Shown here one piece after another: positions 41,054 through 49,948 of a stretch of DNA of 64,000 bases. This DNA is from an uncultured Lachnospiraceae bacterium. Lineage in GTDB: Bacteria > Bacillota > Clostridia > Lachnospirales > Lachnospiraceae. Both the position numbers and the translations under genes were made by a program. The stretch spans positions 124,001 through 188,000 of the forward strand of contig CATKXY010000001.1 of the NCBI GenBank assembly GCA_949840915.1. Reading direction: 5' to 3'. The number at the start of each line of letters is the position of its first letter. Within the stretch, counting starts at the first letter, position 1. Under the pieces are notes generated by a model that had not been told where the DNA came from, did not search any database, and was given only the letters and a program-made list of their open reading frames with translations.

Positions 41054-41992
41054 ATGAATTCAAAAGAGAAGTTTGAAGAACAGTTAAATAAACTTTATGA
41101 AACTATAATAAATTTTCCGGAAAAAGAAATAGAAAAAAGAATTTGTAAAAGATTAGATAAGTGCGGCTTAATGTATCATACCTTTTCCAGAACAAAAGAA
41201 AAAGAATCGACAAGAATTAAAATAGAGAGAAAAAGTGATTTATATTTGCAAAAGAATAAAAAAATGCAAGATATAGTGGGTATACGTATTGTTTTGTACT
41301 TTAAAGATGATATTGATATTTGTATATCTGTTCTACAACAATTGTTTGATATAGACAATTTTGAGTACGATAAACCTGACGCAGAAACTTTTAAGCCGCA
41401 ACGTATCAATTATGTGTTTAAAATGCCAGAAGATGTTATGAAAATACCGGATGAATTATGTGAAAACTGTCTGATAGATAATACCTTTGAGGTACAGATA
41501 CGAACGATATTTTCTGAAGGGTGGCATGAGGTGGAACATGATATTCGATATAAGTATTTAGATGATTGGAATGTTGCGGCTGGTCTATCAAGAGAATTGA
41601 ATGGAATATTTGCAGTTTTGGAAATTTGCGATGATAATATTATGTCTATTTGTGAGCGCTTAGCATATAGAAAGTATAAAGAGAAAAGCTGGGCTTCAAT
41701 GCTTAGGAACAAATTTCGTTTAAGATTTATGCATCAAGCATTGGATTCAAGTCTTCAGAAAATTTTATCTGAAGATGCAGAATTAGCAAAAGCGTTGTAT
41801 AGATTTGAGCGACAGCGGTTCATTTGCTTTTTTGCAGAAAATAACATACCTAAGACATTTAATAACATTATATATGTGATTAACGAGATTCAACTTCATA
41901 ATAAAGATATTAGCCAACTGGCACCTCAGACGTTGGTGGAAAAATGTAGAAATCAAGAAGATGCTTGTAATTTTGTGACAAACCCGTTATAA
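41054..41992 (+). CDS. RelA/SpoT-domain nucleotidyltransferase-like protein (putative toxSAS-like effector)
   Basis: RIKIERKSDLYLQKNKKMQDIVGIRIVLYFKDDIDI and FEVQIRTIFSEGWHEVEHDIRYKY match RSH synthetase motifs; starts 4 nt after the NACHT gene stop. Confidence 0.87.
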   Translation: MNSKEKFEEQLNKLYETIINFPEKEIEKRICKRLDKCGLMYHTFSRTKEKESTRIKIERKSDLYLQKNKKMQDIVGIRIVLYFKDDIDICISVLQQLFDIDNFEYDKPDAETFKPQRINYVFKMPEDVMKIPDELCENCLIDNTFEVQIRTIFSEGWHEVEHDIRYKYLDDWNVAAGLSRELNGIFAVLEICDDNIMSICERLAYRKYKEKSWASMLRNKFRLRFMHQALDSSLQKILSEDAELAKALYRFERQRFICFFAENNIPKTFNNIIYVINEIQLHNKDISQLAPQTLVEKCRNQEDACNFVTNPL

Positions 41993-41993
41993 T
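41965..41993 (+). promoter_or_regulatory. Predicted rnpB promoter embedded in the 3' end of the RelA/SpoT-like gene
   Basis: TTGTAA (41965-41970) - 17 bp - TATAAT (41988-41993), about 8 bp upstream of the predicted RNase P RNA 5' end. Confidence 0.7.
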
Positions 41994-42000
41994 AACTTGA

Positions 42001-42406
42001 ATGTAAGTAAGACAGACGATCGCGGCCGGGCGCGCAGGCGCCCGGGTGAGGAAAGTCCGGGCTTCATAGGGCAGGATGCCGGATAACGTCCGGTGGAGGC
42101 GACTCCAAGGCAAGTGCAACAGAAATATACCGCCGCTGTGTCTTTGCGGACATGGCGAAAGCCGCGTATGCAGCTTTCGGAGAACACCTTGTGTTTCTCC
42201 TGGTAAGGGTGGAAAGGCAGTGTAAGAGACTACCGTCCGTCCGGCAACGGTCGGAGCCATGTAAACCCCATCCGAAGCAAGACCAAATAGAGAGCGATAG
42301 GCCGGCCCGGTCTGCTTTCAGGTAGGTCGCTAGATGCGACTGGCGACAGTCGTGCCAGATAGATGATCGTCCAACGACATAACCCGGCTTATCGTCTTGC
42401 TTACAT
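42001..42406 (+). ncRNA. rnpB: RNase P RNA (bacterial type A)
   Basis: GAGGAAAGTCCGGGC, ACAGAAATATACCGCC, CCATGTAAACCCCATCCGAAGCAAGACCAAATAG, AGATAGATGATCGTC...ACATAACCCGGCTTA; complementary ends GTAAG..GACAGACGATCGC / CGTCTTGCTTAC. Confidence 0.96.
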
Positions 42407-42453
42407 TATTTTTATAAAGTCTCAATTCTATAATGATGAGAATTTCAGGACAG

Positions 42454-42487
42454 CAGACCGCAACCGGCTGGGTTTCGGTCTGTTTTG
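42454..42487 (+). terminator. Hairpin terminator after rnpB
   Basis: CAGACCG ... CGGTCTG followed by TTTTG. Confidence 0.6.
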
Positions 42488-42502
42488 CGTCGAGGGACAG
42501 GT

Positions 42503-43225
42503 ATGAGACGGCGGTATGATAAAATAAAATTTTTATGTTTTGTGCTGGTCATTGTCTTGGGAGCGCTGTTCCTGTTTTATGTTACCGGAAAGCAGGAGAG
42601 CCGGGGCGAAGGAGCACGGTCGCAGGCGACAGTACCTCAAGGCGATCAGACGGTGGCGGTGTATGTGGATGGGCAGACCCCGGGAGCGCTGGCGGCGGCA
42701 GGCAGCGGCGTGATCCTGGCGGCAGCGCCGGATGCGTTGTGGATCGTCACGGCGGGACATGTGCTGGAGAGGGCAGGGTCAGAACATGCCGTACAAGTAG
42801 AATTCAGTGATGGAAGCATTGCGGAATGCCTGCAATATGAGCTGGTCCGGGATGCAGACCTGGCCTTTTTATGCATTCCGAAAGAAAATCTGCCGGAGAA
42901 ATGCCGGGAGTATCCGGTGGCAGAGACGGACAAGGAGAGTTACGATGCGCTTGAGAGCGGGGACGCGGTCTGCCTGACCGGCTACCGGGAGGGCAGACTG
43001 AGCGCTTTTTCGGGCGTTTTGTCTGAATCGTGGATTTATGTGGTAGATTTTGAACAATATATGATGGTGGCGGAATGTGAGATGGAATACGGCATGTCCG
43101 GCGGAGGTCTCTATGACGAAGCAGGACATCTGATCGGTATTGCCTGCGGAGGAAACGGGCAGGGGGAGCTTGCGGCGGTGCCGATACATGTAGTGCGGGC
43201 GCGGTTTGAAGAGTTAAAAAGATAG
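42503..43225 (+). CDS. Membrane-anchored trypsin-like serine protease
   Basis: N-terminal TM; catalytic motifs IVTAGHVLE, DADLAFLCI, YGMSGGGLYDEAGHLIGI. Confidence 0.85.
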   Translation: MRRRYDKIKFLCFVLVIVLGALFLFYVTGKQESRGEGARSQATVPQGDQTVAVYVDGQTPGALAAAGSGVILAAAPDALWIVTAGHVLERAGSEHAVQVEFSDGSIAECLQYELVRDADLAFLCIPKENLPEKCREYPVAETDKESYDALESGDAVCLTGYREGRLSAFSGVLSESWIYVVDFEQYMMVAECEMEYGMSGGGLYDEAGHLIGIACGGNGQGELAAVPIHVVRARFEELKR

Positions 43226-43238
43226 AAGGGAAGCGGCG

Positions 43239-43802
43239 ATGCAGGGAGAGAATGGACATTTTTACTTTGTCCGTCACGGGCAGACTGTTTGGAATGCAGA
43301 GAATAAGATATGCGGAGCTACGGATATTGCCTTGACGGAACTCGGGCACAGGCAGGCAGTGGAGGCAGGCAGGAAAATTCTGGAGGCGGGAATCAAAGCG
43401 GATGAGATTCTTTATTCTCCCTTGATCCGGGCGGCTGACACAGCCGGGCACATTTCAGACATCACCGGGATTCCGGCTCGGGTGGAGCCCCGGCTTACGG
43501 AGCAGAATTTTGGAAAGTATGAGTCCACTGCCAGAGACGGACGGGAGTTCCACGAGGCAAAGAAGCATTGCGCCGGCCGTTTTGGCGGCGGGGAATCCAT
43601 GCTGCAGCTTGCACAGAGGATTTATAATCTGCTCGATGAACTGAGAGCGGACGACAAGGTGTATCTTCTGGTGGCGCATAATGGGATCGCCAGAATCGTG
43701 GAATCCTATTTTCGCGATATGAGTGATGAAGAGTTTTCTTCGTTTGGGATAGGCAACTGCGAAGTGGTGCGGTATGACTTTTCGGAAAAGGGAGCCGTAT
43801 GA
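43239..43802 (+). CDS. Histidine phosphatase family protein
   Basis: FYFVRHGQTVWNAENKICGATDIALTELGHRQA; RHG motif. Confidence 0.93.
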   Translation: MQGENGHFYFVRHGQTVWNAENKICGATDIALTELGHRQAVEAGRKILEAGIKADEILYSPLIRAADTAGHISDITGIPARVEPRLTEQNFGKYESTARDGREFHEAKKHCAGRFGGGESMLQLAQRIYNLLDELRADDKVYLLVAHNGIARIVESYFRDMSDEEFSSFGIGNCEVVRYDFSEKGAV

Positions 43803-44080
43803 GACTGCGCCCGCAAAAGCAGCGCGTACAGCCCGGATCACAGGCTCCGTGAGGACCATGCCGGTTTACCCATGAGCGGTATTTACTCCCTGCATCAGGA
43901 CATGCAGGTGAAACTTTGGATGTCCGTGTCTTGTATCATTCCAGCGTTGCTATACTCCATTGGCAATACTTTTCAGGTGTTTCTTGACATTCCTTCCGAT
44001 ATGGTAGAAAATAGAGAACAGCGGGGTGTTTCAGACCCGGGTAAGTTTGTAAGACAGGATAGAAGGAAAGGGTGAGCGAT

Positions 44081-45199
44081 ATGACAAAAATTGATGTGGT
44101 ATCTGGTTTTCTGGGAGCGGGAAAGACCACTCTGATAAAGAAGCTTCTGAAGGAAGCTTTAGATGGCAGCAAGACGGTGTTGATTGAGAATGAGTTCGGT
44201 GAGATCGGAATTGACGGAGGTTTTCTGAAGGATGCGGGAATCGAGATCAAGGAGATGAATTCGGGCTGTATCTGTTGTTCCCTTGTGGGAGACTTCGGAG
44301 CGTCCCTGAAGGAAGTGATAGAGACTTATGCGCCGGAACGCGTGCTCATCGAGCCCTCCGGTGTAGGAAAGCTGTCAGATGTGCTGAAGGCTGTGGAGAA
44401 TGTGGCCGGAGACCTGGATGTGCAGGTGAACAGTGCCGTAGCTGTGGTGGACGCCTCGAAATGCAAGATGTATATGAAGAATTTCGGCGAGTTTTTCAGT
44501 AATCAGATCGCATATGCAGGTACGGTCATTTTGAGCAGAACGGACAAGGTGAGTCAGGAGAAGCTGAATGCTGCGGTGGAACTGGTCAGGGAGCACAACC
44601 GGAACGCGGCTGTCATCACTACACCGCTCAGCCGGCTTGACGGAAAGGATGTGCTGCAGACGATCGAGGGGGCGGACAGACTGGAGGATATGATGAAAGA
44701 GATGCTGGACGGTGTGCACGAGGCTCATGACCATGGACACTGCGACCATGATCACCATCACGACCATGAACACTGTGACCATGATCACCATCACGGCCAT
44801 GAACACTGCGACCATGATCACCATCACGGCCATGAACACTGTGACCATGATCACCACCACGATCATGAACACGGCGAAGGCTGCACCTGCGGATGTCATG
44901 ATCACGACCATCATCACGCGGACGAGGTATTCACGAGCTGGGGGATGGAGACGCCCAACACATACACCAGGGAGCAGATCGCCCATATTCTTGAGGAGCT
45001 TGACAGCGGCTGGTACGGCGATATCCTGCGGGCCAAGGGCATGGTGTCCGCGGAGGATGGAACATGGATCTATTATGATTATGTGCCCGGGGAACATGAG
45101 ATCAGAAGCGGGAAGCCCGAGGTGACAGGAAAAATCTGTGTCATTGGCGCAAGACTCAGGGAGGATAAGCTGGAAGAACTGTTCTGCGGCAAACAATGA
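44081..45199 (+). CDS. CobW/P47K-family GTPase (metal chaperone) with His-rich repeat
   Basis: DVVSGFLGAGKTTLIKKLL Walker A, NSGCICCS (CxCC), HCDHDHHHDHE repeats, CobW C-term domain. Confidence 0.92.
   Translation: MTKIDVVSGFLGAGKTTLIKKLLKEALDGSKTVLIENEFGEIGIDGGFLKDAGIEIKEMNSGCICCSLVGDFGASLKEVIETYAPERVLIEPSGVGKLSDVLKAVENVAGDLDVQVNSAVAVVDASKCKMYMKNFGEFFSNQIAYAGTVILSRTDKVSQEKLNAAVELVREHNRNAAVITTPLSRLDGKDVLQTIEGADRLEDMMKEMLDGVHEAHDHGHCDHDHHHDHEHCDHDHHHGHEHCDHDHHHGHEHCDHDHHHDHEHGEGCTCGCHDHDHHHADEVFTSWGMETPNTYTREQIAHILEELDSGWYGDILRAKGMVSAEDGTWIYYDYVPGEHEIRSGKPEVTGKICVIGARLREDKLEELFCGKQ
44738..44870 (+). repeat. 33-bp in-frame tandem repeat encoding HCDHDHHH(D/G)HE
   Basis: CACTGCGACCATGATCACCATCACGACCATGAA repeated about four times with minor variation. 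Confidence 0.93.
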
Positions 45200-45250
45200 G
45201 CCGGCAGCCAAAATAGATAGATGTCTGCGTAGGCGGGCAGGGGGTATATT

Positions 45251-46180
45251 ATGAAATCTGTATATGTGATCAATGGTTTTCTGGAGAGCGGCAAGACGGA
45301 GTTTATCTGCTTTACGCTGGCTCAGCCCTATTTTCAGATCAAGGGCAGGACTCTTCTCATTCTCTGTGAGGAGGGGGAGAACGAGTATGACGAGGCATTG
45401 CTGAAAAAGAGCCGCACCGTGCTGGAGCATATCGAGGATGAGGCGGATTTTAATCCCGATCGCCTGGCGGAGTTGGAGAAAAAGCACAAACCGGAGCGCA
45501 TTATCATAGAATATAATGGCATGTGGAATTATAAGAATGCGAAGTTTCCCAAAAACTGGAGGATTGAGCAGCAGATCACTACCATCGATGCGTCCACATT
45601 TTCCATGTATTATACCAATATGCGCTCGCTTTTGGCCGAACAGATCAGAAAGTCTGAGATGATCATTTTTAACCGCTGTGACGGCCTTGAGGATCTGGGG
45701 ACCTACAGGCGCAATATAAAGGCTGTCAATCCTTCCGCAGATGTGATCTTTGAGGATTCCGACGGGGAGATCGACGAGATATTTGAGGAGGATCTGCCCT
45801 ATGATCTGCAGCAGGAGACCATTGAGCTTGACAATACGGGTTATGGTATCTGGTATCTGGATTCCATGGACCATCCCGAGCGTTATATCGGGAAGAAGCT
45901 GCAGTTTAAGGCCATGGTATTAAAGCCGGACGGTTTTCCCAAGGGATACTTTGTACCCGGGCGTATGGCCATGACATGCTGTGCGGACGATATGGCGTTT
46001 CTGGGCTATGCCTGCGAGTTTGCAGGAGCGGACGCGCTGCGTCAGAAGGAGTGGGTAAAGGTTACCGCCACGGTCACGAAGGAGTATTGGGAAGGTTATC
46101 AGGGTGAGGGGCCCTTACTTCACGCGGTGAGTGTGGAGCAGACGAAAGCACCGAAAGAGGAGATTATCAGCTTTGCGTAA
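45251..46180 (+). CDS. CobW-like GTP-binding protein, divergent
   Basis: VYVINGFLESGKTEFICFTL Walker A; CobW-like C-terminal portion; no CxCC motif seen. Confidence 0.8.
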   Translation: MKSVYVINGFLESGKTEFICFTLAQPYFQIKGRTLLILCEEGENEYDEALLKKSRTVLEHIEDEADFNPDRLAELEKKHKPERIIIEYNGMWNYKNAKFPKNWRIEQQITTIDASTFSMYYTNMRSLLAEQIRKSEMIIFNRCDGLEDLGTYRRNIKAVNPSADVIFEDSDGEIDEIFEEDLPYDLQQETIELDNTGYGIWYLDSMDHPERYIGKKLQFKAMVLKPDGFPKGYFVPGRMAMTCCADDMAFLGYACEFAGADALRQKEWVKVTATVTKEYWEGYQGEGPLLHAVSVEQTKAPKEEIISFA

Positions 46181-47402
46181 GAGATCGGGAATCGTATTTT
46201 TTCTGCTGTTGGCCGTATACACCGGGGTGATGCTGTATCTGTTTGTGATGCAGTGTTATGAGGTGCCGGATTTTCGCTCGGATATGCCGGATTATGTGAA
46301 TACGGTACGGGGCATTGCCGGGGATTATTCGTTTCCCTATCCGCTGTTCTTTACTCTGGCGAAGGGGATAGCCCTGTTTTTTGGCGCCCCGTTAGGGGTT
46401 GCCGTGGCCGCGGCCCTTCTCAACGCGCTGGGTGTCTGTGTGACGAAATATTATATGGACAGACAGGTGCGGGAGAATATCCCCGCTGCCGGGTGGAGTC
46501 CGGGCAAGTGTCTGGCGATGGATCTGGCTGTGACGGGTATGGTGTTTGCACTGTTTCTCCTTGGCAATCTGTACTCCCCGAAAAATACGGCTTTTTTTGG
46601 TTTTGATTACGCGTATCGATGTATGGGAATCTACACCCCTAATCCAATCTGGAACGCCACATATCTTGCCGTCAGACCTTTCGCGGTGATCTGCTTTTTT
46701 GAGGCGGCAAAGCTATTGCAGAGTTACCGGGAGCATTTTTCCTGGAGGGGCTGCATTCCCTTTGCGTTTAGTCTGTTTCTCACCGCCGTCACCAAGCCGA
46801 GCTATACGCTGGTGGTGGTTCCGCTGATGGGGATATGTCTGCTGGCAGATCTGGCAAAGACGCGGGGAAAGAGCTTTCGGAACGCATTTTATGTATGTCT
46901 TACGATGATACCTACAGGACTGGATCTGCTCTATCAGTTTTTTGGCGTGTTTACGGGTACCAATGTAAAGGGTGAGGATACCGGTATCGGATTTGCTTTT
47001 GCCAGGGTCTGGAGCAATTTTTCCAAGAATATCCCGCTGAGTATCGTTATGGGGATTGCGCTGCCGATCGGGGTGCTTTTGTTGAACTGGAGGGCAGTGA
47101 AGGAAAAATTTATCTATCGCTTCGCAATCTACAATTATATTATGGGCACAGTGATGTTTTTATGCCTCTATGAGAAGGGATTCCGCATGCTGCATGCCAA
47201 CTTCTCCTGGGGTTATATGCACGGTATGTTCTTCCTGTTCCTGGTGTCGCTTCTGTTGATGATCAACAATGTGACGGAGTGGCGCAAGAGCTGGAAGGCG
47301 GTATTCCTGCCGGCGGAGTGGGCGGTGCTTGCCGTTCATCTCATATGCGGTGTAAACTTTTTGTGGTACGCCCTGCAGGGTTACGATCTGGCCGGATTTT
47401 AG
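46173..47402 (+). CDS. Polytopic membrane protein (glycosyltransferase-like, unknown)
   Basis: Multiple TM segments; likely TTG start at 46173 overlapping the upstream gene, with AGAGGAG RBS. Confidence 0.65.
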   Translation: MRKRSGIVFFLLLAVYTGVMLYLFVMQCYEVPDFRSDMPDYVNTVRGIAGDYSFPYPLFFTLAKGIALFFGAPLGVAVAAALLNALGVCVTKYYMDRQVRENIPAAGWSPGKCLAMDLAVTGMVFALFLLGNLYSPKNTAFFGFDYAYRCMGIYTPNPIWNATYLAVRPFAVICFFEAAKLLQSYREHFSWRGCIPFAFSLFLTAVTKPSYTLVVVPLMGICLLADLAKTRGKSFRNAFYVCLTMIPTGLDLLYQFFGVFTGTNVKGEDTGIGFAFARVWSNFSKNIPLSIVMGIALPIGVLLLNWRAVKEKFIYRFAIYNYIMGTVMFLCLYEKGFRMLHANFSWGYMHGMFFLFLVSLLLMINNVTEWRKSWKAVFLPAEWAVLAVHLICGVNFLWYALQGYDLAGF

Positions 47403-47472
47403 GAGGGGTGGAGTCGGGAGGATTCCGAATCGGACAATAGAATAAAATAGAATATTTTGAAGGATCAGCATT

Positions 47473-48249
47473 ATGAATATAGTAATCGGGGTCTTGATTC
47501 CCTTTGTGGGAACCACGGCCGGGGCTGCCTGTGTGTTCTTTCTGAAGCATACGATCAGTCTCGGATTACAGAGGATATTCACGGGGTTTGCGGCGGGAGT
47601 GATGGTGGCCGCATCCGTGTGGTCTTTGCTGATACCCGCCATCGATCTGTGCGGAGATATGGGAAGGCTGGGCTTTGTGCCGGCCATGGTGGGTTTTCTT
47701 GCAGGTATACTTTTTCTGCTGCTCATTGATCGCTTTGTGCCGCATATTTATGCGGGCGGCGATAAGACGGAGGGGGCGAAGAACGGCATTGGCAGGAATG
47801 CCATGCTGATGTTTGCGGTGACGATCCACAACCTGCCTGAGGGAGCTGCCTGCGGGGCGATTTTTGCAGGGGTTCTGAAGGGAGACGGCGCCGTGACCAT
47901 GGCGGGGGCCATTACGCTGGCCATCGGGATTGCCATTCAGAATTTCCCGGAGGGGGCGATCATCTCCATGCCTCTGCGCAGCGAGGGCAGCAGCCGGGCA
48001 AAATCCTTTTTATTAGGGACGCTGTCGGGGGCGGTAGAGCCTGTGGGGGCGGTATTTGCCATTCTTCTGGCCAATATCGTCACTCCTATTCTGCCGTATA
48101 TGCTTGCCTTTGCTGCCGGAGCCATGATCTATGTGGTGGTTGAGGAGCTGATTCCTGAGGCCGGGGAGGGAGAGCATTCCGAAGTGGGAACGATTGCCTT
48201 TGCGGTGGGATTTGCGCTGATGATGATGCTGGATGTGGCGCTGAGTTAG
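47473..48249 (+). CDS. ZIP family metal transporter
   Basis: AVTIHNLPEGAACGA and LAIGIAIQNFPEGAIISMPLR: ZIP HNxPEG signatures. Confidence 0.93.
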   Translation: MNIVIGVLIPFVGTTAGAACVFFLKHTISLGLQRIFTGFAAGVMVAASVWSLLIPAIDLCGDMGRLGFVPAMVGFLAGILFLLLIDRFVPHIYAGGDKTEGAKNGIGRNAMLMFAVTIHNLPEGAACGAIFAGVLKGDGAVTMAGAITLAIGIAIQNFPEGAIISMPLRSEGSSRAKSFLLGTLSGAVEPVGAVFAILLANIVTPILPYMLAFAAGAMIYVVVEELIPEAGEGEHSEVGTIAFAVGFALMMMLDVALS

Positions 48250-48279
48250 AATGCCGGACGGCAGATAAGGATAACGGAT

Positions 48280-49044
48280 ATGGAAAACGAAAAGGAAATA
48301 CAACAGATGCGAAACAGGTTCCGGGAATTGGCCGATAAGTCCTATTCCCAGAACGTGTTTACGTTTACGGGATTTCTTGGACTTTTTGAGCAGGATGTCT
48401 TCTGGAAGCTGGAGCGGGAGCTCTCCCACGCGGGCTATGTGCTCTTTGGGGGCGCAGAGGGCACGGAGCGGAAGGTTGTGCGCTTCGGCAATGCGGAAGA
48501 ATTCGGATATGAGGAGGAGTTTCCCATCGCGTGTCTGCATGTCAGGCCGCTGGCGGCGAAATTTGCGGACGAGCTTTCCCACAGGGACTTTCTGGGCGCG
48601 CTGATGAATCTGGGAGTGGAGCGGAGCACGATCGGAGACATCCGGGTGGGAGATAAGGAGGCATATCTGTTCTGTCTGGAATCTGTGGCCGGATTTTTAT
48701 GTGAGGAGCTGACTCAGGTGAAGCGCACGAATGTGAAGTGTGAGCGCGTAGAGGCGGCGGCAGAGGTCATGGAGGAGGAGCCGGAGCTGCTCGCGGTACA
48801 GACAGCCTCCATGCGGGTGGACGCGGTGGTCGCAAAAGTGTACCATAAGTCAAGGGAGGCTTGCCTGGAGCTCTTCCGGGCGCAGAAGGTGTATGTGGAC
48901 GGACGGCTCTGCGAGAACAATTCCCGTCTGCTCAGGCCGGGTGAGACTGTGAATGCCAGGGGCTATGGGAAGTTCCGTATTGTGGGAGAGCCTCATAATA
49001 CCAGGAAGGGAAAGCTGTCGGTGGAGGTGGCGGTATACAGATGA
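48280..49044 (+). CDS. S4-domain RNA-binding protein, YlmH-like
   Basis: FTGFLGLFEQDV..., ...FLGALMNLGVERSTIGDI..., C-term S4 RVDAVVAKVYHKSREACLELFRAQKVYVDGRLCENNSRLLRPGETV. Confidence 0.88.
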   Translation: MENEKEIQQMRNRFRELADKSYSQNVFTFTGFLGLFEQDVFWKLERELSHAGYVLFGGAEGTERKVVRFGNAEEFGYEEEFPIACLHVRPLAAKFADELSHRDFLGALMNLGVERSTIGDIRVGDKEAYLFCLESVAGFLCEELTQVKRTNVKCERVEAAAEVMEEEPELLAVQTASMRVDAVVAKVYHKSREACLELFRAQKVYVDGRLCENNSRLLRPGETVNARGYGKFRIVGEPHNTRKGKLSVEVAVYR

Positions 49045-49928
49045 CGCAGGTGATACAGTGGCTGTTTTTCTTTTATCTATATAGCTTTTTGGGATGGTGC
49101 TTTGAGTCCGGTTATGTGTTCCTCAAGACTGGACGGCCGGTGAACAGGGGATTTCTGCGCGGCCCCTTTCTGCCTTTGTACGGCAGCGGGGCGGTGATGA
49201 TGCTGGTGGTGTCCGGGCCGTTTCAGGATATGGCGTTTCCGTGGAAGCTTGTCTGCATTTACATTGCGGGCTGTCTGGGGGCAACGGTGCTGGAGTATGT
49301 GACTGGAGTGACAATGGAGGCATTGTTCAAGATCCGGTATTGGGATTATTCCAACAATAAGTTTAATTTTCAGGGACATATCTGTCTGGGGACTTCTCTG
49401 GCCTGGGGAGTATTGACGGTCTTTATGACTGAGCTGATACACCGGCCCATTGCGCGGGCGGCCGCGGGCATTCCGGGCGGTGTGCTGACGGCTGTGACTC
49501 TGGTGCTGACAGCGGCTGTCGGTGCAGATTTTGGGCTTTCCTTCAAGGCGGCGCTGGATCTGCGCAATGTCTTGATGAAGCTGGAGAAGGCCCGGGAGGA
49601 GATGGCTCGCGTGCAGAAGCGTGTGGATGTGGTTGTGGCGCTGCTCAATGAGGATCTGTCCAAGCGCAGGGAAGAACTGCAGTCAGGTTTTGCACAGCGG
49701 AAGGAGGAGCTGCAGGCAGAGCTTGCTCAGCTGCGGCAGCATTATGGCGCACATCTTGCAGACAGGGAACGGCTGGCCGGATTGCGGGACTTTTTCCAGA
49801 GGGATATGATCCGCTCCAATCCTACTATGGTGTCAGGGAGATTCGGCGAATCGCTCCGGGAGCTGCAGGAAAAGCTTGAGCAGGAGCTTGCGGAGAAGCG
49901 GCAAAACCGCAGGAATAAGAAAAAGTAG
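49041..49928 (+). CDS. Putative ABC transporter permease (PF06541-type membrane protein) with C-terminal coiled coil
   Basis: FLYSFLGWCFESGYVFLKTGRPVNRGFLRGPFLPLYGSGAVMML...WDYSNNKFNFQGHICLG. Confidence 0.85.
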   Translation: MTQVIQWLFFFYLYSFLGWCFESGYVFLKTGRPVNRGFLRGPFLPLYGSGAVMMLVVSGPFQDMAFPWKLVCIYIAGCLGATVLEYVTGVTMEALFKIRYWDYSNNKFNFQGHICLGTSLAWGVLTVFMTELIHRPIARAAAGIPGGVLTAVTLVLTAAVGADFGLSFKAALDLRNVLMKLEKAREEMARVQKRVDVVVALLNEDLSKRREELQSGFAQRKEELQAELAQLRQHYGAHLADRERLAGLRDFFQRDMIRSNPTMVSGRFGESLRELQEKLEQELAEKRQNRRNKKK

Positions 49929-49948
49929 TATTTCTCAGGGAGGCTCAG

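Noticed and set aside
43872-44075. 67-aa ORF before the CobW gene
   Set aside because: No RBS or domain support and it overlaps the CobW start region; probably noncoding leader.
43990-44080. Possible Zur box upstream of the CobW gene
   Set aside because: No convincing palindrome matching a Zur site could be read by eye.
44738-44870. Possible CRISPR-like repeats
   Set aside because: Repeats are in-frame, contiguous and without unique spacers; they encode a His-rich tract in CobW.
44375-45874. 499-aa antisense ORF spanning both CobW genes
   Set aside because: Shadow ORF; the Val/Met-rich repeat is the complement of the His-rich repeat.
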